Origin: Desulfobacterales bacterium
Lineage (GTDB): Bacteria; Desulfobacterota; Desulfobacteria; Desulfobacterales; JAFDHS01
Assembly: GCA_030589165.1 (NCBI GenBank)
Contig: JAUUWG010000004.1
Coordinates: forward strand, 1 to 35,559
DNA length: 35,559 bases
Reading direction: 5' to 3'
The translations under genes and the position numbers were made by a program. Below the pieces are notes generated by a model, which worked only from the letters and a program-made list of their open reading frames with translations, was not told the origin of the DNA and made no database searches. Positions 1 to 8,243 of this stretch are shown here, piece by piece. Numbering within the stretch: position 1 is the stretch's first letter; each line of letters opens with the position of its first letter.

Positions 1-58
1 CCTTTTAGGGACTTGGCACGAATAAAGTGTCCCAGATAGCGCTCATGTTCGGGTCAAA

Positions 59-135
59 TTTATTCGATCCGAAATCTAATCGCCACAGGAATAGTCGTTC
101 TATTTCGAGGACGATTTGATTGAGTATCGAATAAA
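59..135. repeat. Nested inverted repeat at the left edge, function unknown
   Basis: A perfect 10-bp pair, TTTATTCGAT at 59-68 and ATCGAATAAA at 126-135, encloses a shorter CGAAAT/ATTTCG pair. There is no T-tract, so it is not a convincing terminator. I see no gene in 1-282: this is the 3' flank of the minus-strand yfiR-like gene. The repeat may be a degraded mobile hairpin, but nothing else supports that. Confidence 0.35.
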
Positions 136-282
136 GATGGCCTGAAGAGGAGATGCTAAATGGGATAATTTATTTGCGCCGAGTCCCTTAAGCCTTGCAG
201 GCGCCCAGTTAACCTATATTCTCTATTGAATGGGAAATGGATTGTCAAGGATTAATTGGTACTGTAATTTATTTAAATATGC

Positions 283-930
283 TTACATTCTTTCCTTTGT
301 ATGATTTGAAGAGCGTGGGGTTCCGACAATTTTTGCAACCTTCAAAAGTTTTGGACTGATTTTTAAACCCGCTTTTTTTGCAGCCTGCACATTAATTTCA
401 ACATAAACTCGTTTCTGTTTTTGATTTAAATTGATAACCCCGCCTTGGTGAGCAAAGCCTCCAACCTCACCGACTGTAAGAAGACCATATGCATGGATGG
501 TGTTAAATATTTGCGGCAGTTTTTCTTTCAACGAAGAACTGATAAAAAGGATATGGCAGGGGCAACAGTTACAGATGTTCGTAATTTGTTTGATAGCGAT
601 CTGTCTGCCATTTACTGTTTCGCCTTGAACGATTTTATCCAGTAAAACAGTGACCGGATTCTTACCGAGAATGCAGATTGTAATTGGCGTGTCCGGACCA
701 TTAAATTTATTAACCGGCCATGAAATAAAATGTGTCAGATTATAAAGAAAAACCGCTTTAACCTCATAGTCCCGAAAGGGGTCTGAGCCAGCCTGAAGAT
801 TAGGGATCGGGACTGACAAAAATAATAATAAGCATGTAAAGAACTTTATCGGCCACATCGGAGTTTTCATGAATCGGAAATGCATAAAAACGGATTCAGT
901 CATGAGAAAGTTCTTTTTTAGAAGTAACAT
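283..930 (-). CDS. YfiR family (DUF4154) periplasmic protein
   Basis: This is a small secreted protein of the YfiR/DUF4154 family. In Pseudomonas, YfiR is a periplasmic repressor that binds the CHASE8 sensor of the diguanylate cyclase YfiN. Family signatures visible are YEVKAVFLYNLTHFISWP near the mature N-terminus, an ICILG strand, HILFIS, LLTVGE and a late GGVINL strand. A run of hydrophobic residues ending IPNLQA is a good signal peptide if translation begins at the internal ATG at 870. The ATG at 930 overlaps the stop of the upstream receptor by ATG-in-frame-overlap coupling and would add about 20 residues; neither has a clear ribosome site. A CNCCPC cysteine cluster in mid-protein is unusual. 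It is the last gene of the minus-strand kinase-receptor-YfiR operon, whose kinase has a YfiN-like sensor and is the likely partner (inference). Confidence 0.9.
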   Translation of the reverse strand: MLLLKKNFLMTESVFMHFRFMKTPMWPIKFFTCLLLFLSVPIPNLQAGSDPFRDYEVKAVFLYNLTHFISWPVNKFNGPDTPITICILGKNPVTVLLDKIVQGETVNGRQIAIKQITNICNCCPCHILFISSSLKEKLPQIFNTIHAYGLLTVGEVGGFAHQGGVINLNQKQKRVYVEINVQAAKKAGLKISPKLLKVAKIVGTPRSSNHTKERM

Positions 931-2987
931 GTGATTTTGCCGTATACATTGCGTTCAACTTCAGTTGGGCTGATTCCCCTTGCCTGACCAAATTCCGAAT
1001 GCCTGTTTTCAAGCAAATTCTCCAGGCTAAGGCTTATTTCAAAGTTATCGGTCGGATGCCATCCCAACCGTACATCCAAACGGGTATAACTGGGAATCTT
1101 TTGATTGGTTAGATTATCAACGTAATACAGAGCACTATCAAATTCTAAGGCATGGGGCAGATCAATATAGGAGCGGATTTGAAACGAGTGTTCCGGACCG
1201 TCGCCTTCTGCCGATTCCGCCGTGATATCCTTGCTTGAAGAATCTTTATGCAACTGAAGTTTGAGTAATGAATAGCCGCTGAACAACCGCCAGGCGTCAG
1301 TTAACTTTAAATTGGCCCCGATTTCAAAGCCGTAGGTTTCACCTTCCATCCGGTTTTCGATTTGCATCGGTATAACCAGGTGCGGCGGGAAGGGGGTGAT
1401 TTCAAAAAACCGGTCAGCCAACTCAACCTCAACAGTTCGGAGGTCGTCGTAATCATTATAGAAGAGAGTCAGGTCCAAAGAGAGTCGATTGCTTGGCTGC
1501 AGGCGATAACCGAGTTCACAGGCAATGAGTTCTTCAGAATCAAAATCATTGTTGCCCAAAAGAGCCATGAGGCTGATGTCGCCCCGGCCGTTTTTACCTG
1601 TTGCCAAATTGGTCCGCATGTCATGCTCTGCCCGCGAGGGCGTTCTGACCGCACGTGAGACGGCTGCCCAAATGGAGTGCCGATCCTTGGGGGTCCATAG
1701 CAGCCGAATGTTGGGCTGGATTTCGAAGCCGGTATAGCCATTATGCTCAAACTTTGATCCGATGGTGAGGTTTAAGCGGTCGGGAAATAAACTGATTTCC
1801 TCCTGAATAAAAGCACTGAAGAGATTATCCTCCCGACTGTCCGGAGTAATTGATGCGCTGAACGTGCCGTCCACTTCGTCACGGACATACCGGTAACCTA
1901 TGCCCCACACGACTTCCTGCCGTTTGCCGATGGCAAACCGGTGCCGGCAATCAAAATCAAAGATGTCGTAAGTCAAATCTATAACACCTTCATTCCGCCT
2001 TGACCGATCATAATAGAACTGAAAGGATATATCGGAAGTATCTGAAAAAATACGGTTCCAGCGGGTCAGAACATTTCCTCCAGCGACCTGCATGTCATCC
2101 TTAGTTGTCCGGACGAACGGTTCAGACAGAAAACTGCTCAGGGTGAGGGTTTGATTTTCATCACCATTGTAAATATCTCCCTGAAAGGTCAGCGAATCAT
2201 TTTCAGATAGGGTCCAATCCACACGAAACCCTCCACGGATCATATCCCATTCATCATCCGCATCATTACCGGAAGCGTCAACAAACTCGTCCCGATTAAA
2301 ATACTTTGCATAAATTCTGAAACAGGCGTCATCTCCGATCTTTCCGCCATACCGGCTGCCGAAGCCTTTTTCTTCAGAGCCCAGACCTGCGCTCGCCAGC
2401 GTACCCTGGGTCTCTTTTGCCTGTTTGGTGATAATATTGATCACCCCGTTGACCGCGTTGGCACCCCAAAGCGTTGCTCCGGGACCCCGAATAACTTCAA
2501 TGCGATCGATATCTTCCAGCAACGTGTCCTGTACGTCCCAGTACACACCGGAATATAAGGGCGTATACACACTGCGGCCGTCGATCAGAACCAATAACTT
2601 GTTTGCAAACCAGCCATTGAATCCCCGCGAGCTGATGGCCCATTTATTGGCATCGATATGGGCCACCTGAAGTCCGGGTACCATCCGAAGGGCTTCGGGA
2701 ATACTCGTGGCACCGGATCGCCGAAGGTCCTCGCTGGTGATGACGTAAGCTGCTGCCGGCGCATCAAAAAGTTCTTCTGATTTTTTGGAAACTGAAGTCA
2801 CCTCAACACGGAGAAGCTCCTCAAGGCTGAGGGTTTTGAGGTATAGAATTTTATCATCCATTGGCGGCTCTTGGGCCCGACAGACAGTCATCAGCACTGA
2901 AAAAAACAAAAAGCTGATGATTACTGTCGGGCAAAACAGCAAAATAGATTTTTCAAGTTTTCTTTTGTAGTATTTGTTTTCATTCAT
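918..2987 (-). CDS. TonB-dependent receptor (signalling-cluster type)
   Basis: This is an outer-membrane, TonB-energised beta-barrel receptor of 689 residues. A long hydrophobic N-terminal signal ends near VCRAQ. It is followed by a LSLEELLRVEVTSVSKK stretch typical of receptors found beside YfiR and c-di-GMP genes, then a plug domain with VITSEDLRRSGATSIPEALR, VPGLQV, VLIDGRSVY, IDRIEVIRGPGATLWG and NAVNGVINIITK. The barrel follows, with a C-terminal ...NLLENRHSEFGQ and a terminal aromatic residue (CYF). The ligand cannot be read from the sequence. It starts 10 nt after the kinase stop and overlaps the yfiR-like gene, so the three are probably one transcript. There is no strong ribosome site; coupling to the kinase is likely. 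This receptor has no cobalamin riboswitch, unlike those further right. Confidence 0.93.
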   Translation of the reverse strand: MNENKYYKRKLEKSILLFCPTVIISFLFFSVLMTVCRAQEPPMDDKILYLKTLSLEELLRVEVTSVSKKSEELFDAPAAAYVITSEDLRRSGATSIPEALRMVPGLQVAHIDANKWAISSRGFNGWFANKLLVLIDGRSVYTPLYSGVYWDVQDTLLEDIDRIEVIRGPGATLWGANAVNGVINIITKQAKETQGTLASAGLGSEEKGFGSRYGGKIGDDACFRIYAKYFNRDEFVDASGNDADDEWDMIRGGFRVDWTLSENDSLTFQGDIYNGDENQTLTLSSFLSEPFVRTTKDDMQVAGGNVLTRWNRIFSDTSDISFQFYYDRSRRNEGVIDLTYDIFDFDCRHRFAIGKRQEVVWGIGYRYVRDEVDGTFSASITPDSREDNLFSAFIQEEISLFPDRLNLTIGSKFEHNGYTGFEIQPNIRLLWTPKDRHSIWAAVSRAVRTPSRAEHDMRTNLATGKNGRGDISLMALLGNNDFDSEELIACELGYRLQPSNRLSLDLTLFYNDYDDLRTVEVELADRFFEITPFPPHLVIPMQIENRMEGETYGFEIGANLKLTDAWRLFSGYSLLKLQLHKDSSSKDITAESAEGDGPEHSFQIRSYIDLPHALEFDSALYYVDNLTNQKIPSYTRLDVRLGWHPTDNFEISLSLENLLENRHSEFGQARGISPTEVERNVYGKITCYF

Positions 2988-2997
2988 GATGTTTTTT

Positions 2998-5157
2998 CTA
3001 TTGTCGGTTATCTGATTCTACAGGCAGTACAAAACTGAAGGTACTGCCTTCTCCCAGCCGGCTCTCCACCCAGATAGTCCCTTTGTGCAATTTCAGAAAT
3101 TTTTTACACAGGGAGAGACCCAGTCCGGTTCCATTGTGTTTTCTGGAAAGAGGGCTTTCTTCCTGTAGAAATACTTCAAATACCTTTTTAAGAGATTCAG
3201 GTTTTATCCCTATACCGGTATCCGTAACCGACACCTTGATATACGAAGATTTATCCTTTTCCATAGCTGAAAAGACTTCATCCCTGAACAGGGCCGGCAC
3301 ATTGTTTTGCAGGCATTGCCGGTCCACGACCTCGGCATTGAGTTGAATTTTACCGGAATCAGGGGTAAACTTGATAGCGTTGGACAGTAAGTTAAAAACA
3401 ATTTGTTTGACCTTTCTTTCATCCGCCTGGATGATTTCAGGAATGCCGTCAACATCAATGGATAATTTGATGCTGTGTTTTACGGCCTTTTCCCTGATCA
3501 TGTTCAGACTTGTGGAAAGAAGGGACTTGATTTCAATATCGGATGGGCTGAACTCCATCTTACCTGCCTCAATTTTGGACAAATCCAGGATGTCATTAAT
3601 CAAAGAGAGCAAATGTTTACCGCTTTCAAGGATATCTCCTATGTATTCCTCCTGGGTCTCATTCAATTCACCGAAGTATTTGTCAGTCAGCACCTCGGAA
3701 AACCCGATAATGGCGTTGAGGGGTGTTCTGAGTTCATGAGACATATTGGCCAGAAAGTCGCTTTTCATTTGAGAGGCCCGCGCAAGCTCCTGATTGCTTT
3801 GTTCCAGTTGGGCTGATTTGTATTGCAGTTCCTGAAAGGTAAGAGCATTGTGAAGTGCTATACTGAGCTGTCGGGTGGTGTTTTCCAGAAAATTTTTGTC
3901 TTCTGAATTAGACTTGCCGTCAGCTATCAGAACCAATACCCCTAGGCATTTTTTCTGAAACATCAGAGGATAGCCCACAGCAACAGGCGGAAAATACTCA
4001 TCCTGTTTACCCGGTAAAACAACAGATTCAGACATCAGCAGATGCTGCTTGTTAAAGACTTGCTCAGCGAATTTTTGTGCTCTTTGCCGGAGGGGTATTT
4101 CCTGTTTTTTATCATCACCGTCTCCTTTGTTAGAGGAAAATGTTGTCTTAGGTAAAAGTTTTCCTTCTTCCCGACAGAGATAAACTCCCCCCCACCGAGC
4201 ATTAACTTGCATAACAATCCGATTAAGACTTCTTTCCAGAATTTGACTGATATCAATGGAATTGATGAGAGAAAGCAGTTCGCCATAAGCCCGTTGGCTT
4301 TTTTTCTGTAAAGATAACTGTTTTTTTTGTTGTTCACTTACCTTAAGTTCTGCAGTACGCATTGCTACCTGTTTTTCAAGCTCTCCTTGTTGTTCATTCA
4401 GTTTTTTTTCATGTGCCTGAATTTGTCGCAGCATCTTGTTAAATCCGTCAATCAGGATTCCTATTTCATCTTTGCTTTTGTTTTCTATTCGGATTGAAAA
4501 ATTTTTTTGGCTGGACACGTTCTTCATTGTTTGGGCCAAGGTCGATATGGGGTCCGAGATAATTTTCTGGAGTTTTGAAGATATCAGATAAGCAAGAAAG
4601 AAGAATCCTATAAAGATACAAAAAACTATACTGACAGACCGTTTCAAAGTGGAATACAGGCCCTTCAGTTCGGTCCGGATATAGACACTGCCGATTTTTT
4701 TACCGTTAAGAATGATCGGTTTCACAAGACTCATGCAATTACAGGAAAAGCAGTAGCTTTCCTGGCCCGGCGCGAAAAATTTTTTGCCTTGTTTATAAGA
4801 ATGAGGTTCAACACAACTTCGAGTTGTTGGTGATGTCATCGAAAGTTCATTATTTATGTATTCAGCGAAGACTTCCCCATGATCTGTGTAAATATATGCG
4901 GCTATGATATACGGTTCGGCACTCAAACCTTCCAGAATTTCAGTTGCCGTTTCCGGATACTGAAAAGTCAGGGCAGCCGTACTGTTGACACCGATGACTG
5001 ATGCCAGGGTTGAAATATTGTGAATCATCTCCCGGCGGAAGCAAATCAGGTCATTTACAACAAAGACTGCACAGGTCAATAATAACATCAGGCTGCATGC
5101 CGACATAATTATACCTGTCAACTTGTGCTTTATGGAAAGATCATTAAACATGAGCAT
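2998..5157 (-). CDS. Membrane histidine kinase: CHASE8-like sensor, HAMP, GAF, HisKA, HATPase
   Basis: This is an inner-membrane sensor kinase. In order it has a first membrane helix (ACSLMLLLTCAVFVV), a periplasmic CHASE8-like domain resembling the YfiN sensor (NSTAALTFQYPETATEIL), a second helix (SIVFCIFIGFFFLAYLI), a HAMP domain, a coiled coil, a GAF domain, then HisKA with MSHELRTPLNAIIGFSE (phospho-acceptor His codon at 3736-3738) and an HATPase with DTGIGI and GTGLGLSL. No receiver domain is attached; the divergent multi-REC protein is a natural partner (inference). The periplasmic part carries an odd YCFSCNC cysteine cluster. I place the start at 5157 (or 5151), not at the upstream in-frame ATG at 5190, because codons 5190-5158 would lie inside an intrinsic terminator and its T-tract. 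It is first in the operon with the receptor and the yfiR-like gene. Confidence 0.93.
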   Translation of the reverse strand: MLMFNDLSIKHKLTGIIMSACSLMLLLTCAVFVVNDLICFRREMIHNISTLASVIGVNSTAALTFQYPETATEILEGLSAEPYIIAAYIYTDHGEVFAEYINNELSMTSPTTRSCVEPHSYKQGKKFFAPGQESYCFSCNCMSLVKPIILNGKKIGSVYIRTELKGLYSTLKRSVSIVFCIFIGFFFLAYLISSKLQKIISDPISTLAQTMKNVSSQKNFSIRIENKSKDEIGILIDGFNKMLRQIQAHEKKLNEQQGELEKQVAMRTAELKVSEQQKKQLSLQKKSQRAYGELLSLINSIDISQILERSLNRIVMQVNARWGGVYLCREEGKLLPKTTFSSNKGDGDDKKQEIPLRQRAQKFAEQVFNKQHLLMSESVVLPGKQDEYFPPVAVGYPLMFQKKCLGVLVLIADGKSNSEDKNFLENTTRQLSIALHNALTFQELQYKSAQLEQSNQELARASQMKSDFLANMSHELRTPLNAIIGFSEVLTDKYFGELNETQEEYIGDILESGKHLLSLINDILDLSKIEAGKMEFSPSDIEIKSLLSTSLNMIREKAVKHSIKLSIDVDGIPEIIQADERKVKQIVFNLLSNAIKFTPDSGKIQLNAEVVDRQCLQNNVPALFRDEVFSAMEKDKSSYIKVSVTDTGIGIKPESLKKVFEVFLQEESPLSRKHNGTGLGLSLCKKFLKLHKGTIWVESRLGEGSTFSFVLPVESDNRQ

Positions 5158-5168
5158 TTGTAATATCC

Positions 5169-5210
5169 AAAAAATAAAAAAGCCGAACAACCCAAAAGGC
5201 AGCTCGACTT
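5169..5210 (-). terminator. Intrinsic terminator in the kinase leader
   Basis: On the minus strand AAGTCGA (5210-5204) pairs with TCGGCTT (5186-5180) with one G-U pair, followed by TTTTTTATTTTTT (to about 5168). It sits between the GEMM-like RNA and the kinase start, so it can act as a riboswitch expression platform. Confidence 0.6.
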
Positions 5211-5221
5211 TTCTTATAAAT

Positions 5222-5292
5222 AATTTTCGTGCAACCCGGCTGTCTTTTTCAGAAAAGACCCGTAGCTTTCCGTCTCTGCCTCACGACAAATT
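5222..5292 (-). ncRNA. GEMM-like (cyclic-di-GMP-I-like) riboswitch candidate, shortened
   Basis: Read on the minus strand this element contains GACGGAAAGCTACGGGTC, a short hairpin (GTCTTTT/AAAAGAC) and GACAGCCGGGTTGC, closely like the 3' two-thirds of GEMM/c-di-GMP-I aptamers (GACGCAAAGCCACGGG...CAGCCGGGTTGCC). A closing helix forms between AATTTGTCGTG at the 5' end and CACGAAAATT at the 3' end. The segment GGCAGAGACGG replaces the usual GGCAAACC plus hairpin plus GGGACG, so the first internal helix is missing or very short. The element may be a degenerate or variant aptamer. A terminator follows directly and the adjacent divergent gene makes cyclic-di-GMP, which fits. A covariance-model search would decide. 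Confidence 0.5.
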
Positions 5293-5383
5293 TGGCCATT
5301 TTTAAACAAGGTTAATAGATAAATTGAGAATTTTTGTCAAACTAAAAAGTTTTATGAAAAGCATGAATAAGGAGACATCTTTG

Positions 5384-5412
5384 TTGACAATCACCGGTTC
5401 AGGCACTAAAGG
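5384..5412 (+). promoter_or_regulatory. Weak sigma-70-like promoter candidate for the REC-GGDEF gene
   Basis: TTGACA at 5384-5389 is a perfect -35 match, but the best -10 at 17-bp spacing (TAAAGG, 5407-5412) is poor. The gene start at 5478 is preceded by AAAAAGGAG. No other promoter stands out between the divergent genes. Confidence 0.25.
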
Positions 5413-5477
5413 AAAATTAATTCTTTTTCGTGTTCTCCAGATGAACGGCTGACCGATCATGCAAAAAGGAGTTTGAG

Positions 5478-7256
5478 GTGCAAAACAATACTATTCTTGT
5501 AATCGAAGATAATCAGTTGAATATGAAGTTGGTGAGGGGGTTGCTATCGATTGGCAAATATCAGGTTCTGGAGGCGGTTGATGCCGAAATCGGCATCCGG
5601 ATGGCCAAAGAGCAAAAGCCGGATCTTATTTTGATGGATATTCAATTACCGGGTATGGACGGCTTGACTGCCACCCGGATCATGAAAAGTGATCCGGAGC
5701 TTAATGGTATCCCTGTTATTGCCCTGACCTCTTTTGCTATGCAGGGAGACGAGGAAAAAGCCCTGGAAACGGGCTGTGACTGTTACATCAGCAAACCGAT
5801 AGATACTAAGGCTTTTCTAAAAACCATAAACCGTTTTTTCAACAAAACCGAAAGCATAAACGAATCCCGGAAAGAAACGGTTTGCAATGCCAAAATATTA
5901 ATTGTTGATGATGAACCTATCAATGTCAAATTGCTGGCAGCAAAACTCGCCAGAGAAAAATTTGAAACATTTAAGGCCTATGGGGGGAAAGAGTCCCTTG
6001 AAAAAGCAGTAAGTGTATGTCCGGATCTGATTCTCCTGGACATCATGATGCCCGACATGAACGGATACGAGGTGACCAGACGGATAAAAAGCAACCCTGA
6101 GATCAGCCATATTCCGATTATTCTGCTCACTGCCCTGAGTGGATCAGAGGATAAGATAAAAGGTTTGGAGGCTGGTGCCGAAGAATTCCTGACCAAGCCG
6201 GTTAATACGGTTGAGCTTCTGGCAAGAATAAACTCTATGCTTCAATTAAAACAGTACCGGGAGCAATTAGCAATTCGTACGGAGTCCGAAGAAAATTTTT
6301 CGAAAACTTCGCATAAGGAAGAAGCGATTAGAGAGGAAAAAGATCTTTTCCGGGTACTTCTGGTAGATGACGATAAAAGAGATATCAGGCTCATTCAGAG
6401 TTATCTTCATGGGCAACCCTACGAGATTATCGTCGCCGGCAATGGGGATAATGTCATATCCCTTGCCATAAGAGAGAAGATCGATCTGATTTTGCTGGAC
6501 ATTCTCCTGCCGGGTTTGGATGGTTTTGAAGTATGCCGTCGTCTGAAGAAAATGGATGAAACCAGAGACATCCAGATTATTTTGATCACTTGTTTAAAGG
6601 ATCTGGAAAGTAAAATCAAAGGTACGGAAACCGGGGCTGATGATTTCATAGTGAAGCCGATTAACGGCAGGCACCTTCGGGCCAGAATCATGGTCTTGTT
6701 AAAACAAAAAGCATATCTGGACAAGCTTCGCTCCCACTACGAAATTGCCTTGAACTCGGCCATCAAGGATGGACTGACCGGTCTGTATAATCAGACGTAT
6801 TTTAAAAATTTTTTGGAACTCGAGGTGAAAAGGTCAACCCGGCAGAAATATCCGACGGCTCTGATAATGATAGATCTCGATGATTTTAAATACTATAACG
6901 ATACATTGGGGCACCTGGCCGGAGACCGTATAATACGTGAAGTGGCCCGGATAATAAAAAAGACCGTTCGAGAGATTGATCTGCCGGCCCGATACGGTGG
7001 TGAGGAGTTTGCTGTTGCATTGCCTTATGCGGACAAGAAAAGTGCATTCAATATTGCAAAAAGAATTCAAAAAGCGATTCAGAGTTACGACTTTCCGGAT
7101 GAGACTGTGTCACCACTAGGCAAAATAACGGTCAGTATGGGTATCGCTCTTTGTCCGTCAAGTGCTGTTACAACGGAAGAGTTGATAGAAAAAGCAGATT
7201 CCATGCTCTATAAAGCCAAAAAAGAAGGAAAAAATCGGGTCTGTGCTTTTGACTGA
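5478..7256 (+). CDS. Triple-receiver diguanylate cyclase (REC-REC-REC-GGDEF, PleD-like)
   Basis: This cytosolic response regulator of 592 residues makes cyclic-di-GMP from GTP. REC1 spans about residues 5-122 (phospho-acceptor Asp54 in LILMDIQLPG), REC2 about 138-255 (Asp188 in LILLDIMMPDMNGYEV) and REC3 about 291-408 (Asp341 in LILLDILLPGLDGFEV). Each has the acidic pair and a late KP. The GGDEF domain (about 428-592) has the DGLTGLYN entry, an active GGEEF at 507-511, and RxxD (REID, 498-501) exactly five residues before it, so product inhibition should be intact. A GTG start follows AAAAAGGAG with good spacing; the frame has no better ATG. It is divergent from the kinase-receptor-YfiR operon, and the kinase is the likely phospho-donor (inference). 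Three receivers is more than PleD's two. Confidence 0.96.
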   Translation: MQNNTILVIEDNQLNMKLVRGLLSIGKYQVLEAVDAEIGIRMAKEQKPDLILMDIQLPGMDGLTATRIMKSDPELNGIPVIALTSFAMQGDEEKALETGCDCYISKPIDTKAFLKTINRFFNKTESINESRKETVCNAKILIVDDEPINVKLLAAKLAREKFETFKAYGGKESLEKAVSVCPDLILLDIMMPDMNGYEVTRRIKSNPEISHIPIILLTALSGSEDKIKGLEAGAEEFLTKPVNTVELLARINSMLQLKQYREQLAIRTESEENFSKTSHKEEAIREEKDLFRVLLVDDDKRDIRLIQSYLHGQPYEIIVAGNGDNVISLAIREKIDLILLDILLPGLDGFEVCRRLKKMDETRDIQIILITCLKDLESKIKGTETGADDFIVKPINGRHLRARIMVLLKQKAYLDKLRSHYEIALNSAIKDGLTGLYNQTYFKNFLELEVKRSTRQKYPTALIMIDLDDFKYYNDTLGHLAGDRIIREVARIIKKTVREIDLPARYGGEEFAVALPYADKKSAFNIAKRIQKAIQSYDFPDETVSPLGKITVSMGIALCPSSAVTTEELIEKADSMLYKAKKEGKNRVCAFD

Positions 7257-7352
7257 AAAAAACAACAAGTTTCTTATTCAACTAAGGAATTCGCTATAAT
7301 CTGTTTATAGTTTACCGACTTTGAAACCTAACACTTTGTGAAACATCTTGCT

Positions 7353-7420
7353 TCTGGTGGGCACAGCCCACCCTACGGTTATCAATATTGTAAAATGTAG
7401 GTTGGGCTGTGCCCACCAGA
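7353..7420. repeat. Long inverted repeat (dispersed GTGGGC-type hairpin)
   Basis: Arms 7353-7376 (TCTGGTGGGCACAGCCCACC...) and 7397-7420 are reverse complements with one mismatch over 24 bp and a 20-nt loop. The GGTGGGCACAGCCCACC core is a type of dispersed palindrome seen in many bacterial genomes. It lies 97 nt after the diguanylate cyclase stop and may also serve as its 3' end, although there is no T-run. Confidence 0.75.
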
Positions 7421-7639
7421 ATTTGCCCGCAGTTAAGAATTAAGTAGCAAAAAGTTAAGCTTCTGTATCGAATGACTATAGTGCTTGAACGAAAACTACT
7501 AATATGACAAAATAATAGGTGATTAAAACTGTTTTTACTATCGAAGTTTCAGGGAAACACCTCTTCCTGGTTCAGATTCTTTACTTATTTATAGCTTTTG
7601 ATTCCTAAAAATAGGATGAGATATCAATACCTTCGCCAA

Positions 7640-7753
7640 TTATATTACTCCAGCAATTGCATGAATACGTCCAAGAGCTGAAAGTTCATCATGTATTTGT
7701 TTAATAAAAATCGGTTCCGGTTTTTGTGGCAGTAATTTTATTACGGGGAGCAT
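7640..7753 (-). pseudogene. Possible short ORF or gene remnant, unrecognised
   Basis: An open frame of 37 codons on the minus strand runs from ATG at 7753 to TAA at 7640 and contains KQIHDELSALGRIHAIAG, which reads like real protein. No clear ribosome site is present and I do not recognise a family. It could be a fragment of a decayed gene. The rest of 7257-7990 holds only repeats and AT-rich sequence. Confidence 0.25.
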
Positions 7754-7791
7754 CTTAAAGTTCGCATATTTTTACTTCCTGTCTTATATTT

Positions 7792-7831
7792 CAATGGTTC
7801 GGTAATTTTTTAAAAAATTACCGAACCATTG
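7792..7831. repeat. Perfect 40-bp palindrome
   Basis: CAATGGTTCGGTAATTTTTT at 7792-7811 is followed without a loop by its exact reverse complement at 7812-7831. It may be a bidirectional terminator (central T6A6), a protein-binding site or a mobile hairpin. It lies about 160 nt before the first cobalamin riboswitch. Confidence 0.7.
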
Positions 7832-7995
7832 TATGCCTGAGTAGTTACGATTACTTTTACGGAGATGGTTATGCCGCTCTTCCGCTTACATGGATTGGAG
7901 GGGTAAACTATAGCTTTTAAGAGTTTTTTAGGAATGTTTTTTATTTTTTACTTGATTTTTATACTCTATTCTACTAAAAATGCTTACTCTCATTC

Positions 7996-8155
7996 AGGTG
8001 CTCAACAAGGCTTAATAGGGAACTCCGTGGAAATCGGGGACGGGCCCGCCGCTGTAATCGGGGACGAACACCGCATACATGTCACTGTCTGTATGAAACA
8101 GATGGGAAGACGCGGTAATTAGGATGAACTGAAAGTCAGAAGACCTGCCTGAATA
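7996..8155 (+). ncRNA. Cobalamin riboswitch 1
   Basis: All class hallmarks are present in order: AGGTGCTC near 7996, TTAATAGGGAA at 8012-8022, the GGGGACGGGCCCGCCGCTGTAA core at about 8036, CACTGTCTG and GGGAAGACGCGG, then the B12 box AGTCAGAAGACCTGCCTG ending near 8151. It precedes the BtuB-like receptor at 8429, so B12 probably represses that gene. A terminator hairpin lies 150 nt further on, and an extra hairpin of about 85 nt, absent from riboswitch 2, separates the two. Confidence 0.97.
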
Positions 8156-8159
8156 AATA

Positions 8160-8243
8160 GTGAGCGTTTTACACAACCTTTTTTGTTTTGTTTGAGCCTG
8201 ACGCAGAAATCGGGCAAAAGAGATGGTTGTGAAAGGCTCTCAC
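8160..8243 (+). repeat. Hairpin insertion inside the riboswitch 1 leader
   Basis: A long stem is formed by 8160-8178 (GTGAGCGTTTTACACAACC) and 8225-8243 (GGTTGTGAAAGGCTCTCAC). About 17 of 19 positions can pair if G-U pairs are counted. The loop has GAGCCTG followed soon by AATCG, resembling the end of the MITE-like element at 27 kb. Riboswitch 2 goes straight from CCTGCCTGAATAA to the conserved CTCGTGGA hairpin, so this block looks inserted. Confidence 0.6.

Noticed and set aside
14-29. TGGCACGAATAAAGTG as a sigma-54 promoter
   Set aside because: The -24 half fits but there is no TTGC-like -12 half, and no plus-strand gene follows.
7934-8122. A 62-codon plus-strand ORF
   Set aside because: It lies across the cobalamin riboswitch aptamer; the constraint is RNA structure, and no ribosome site precedes it.
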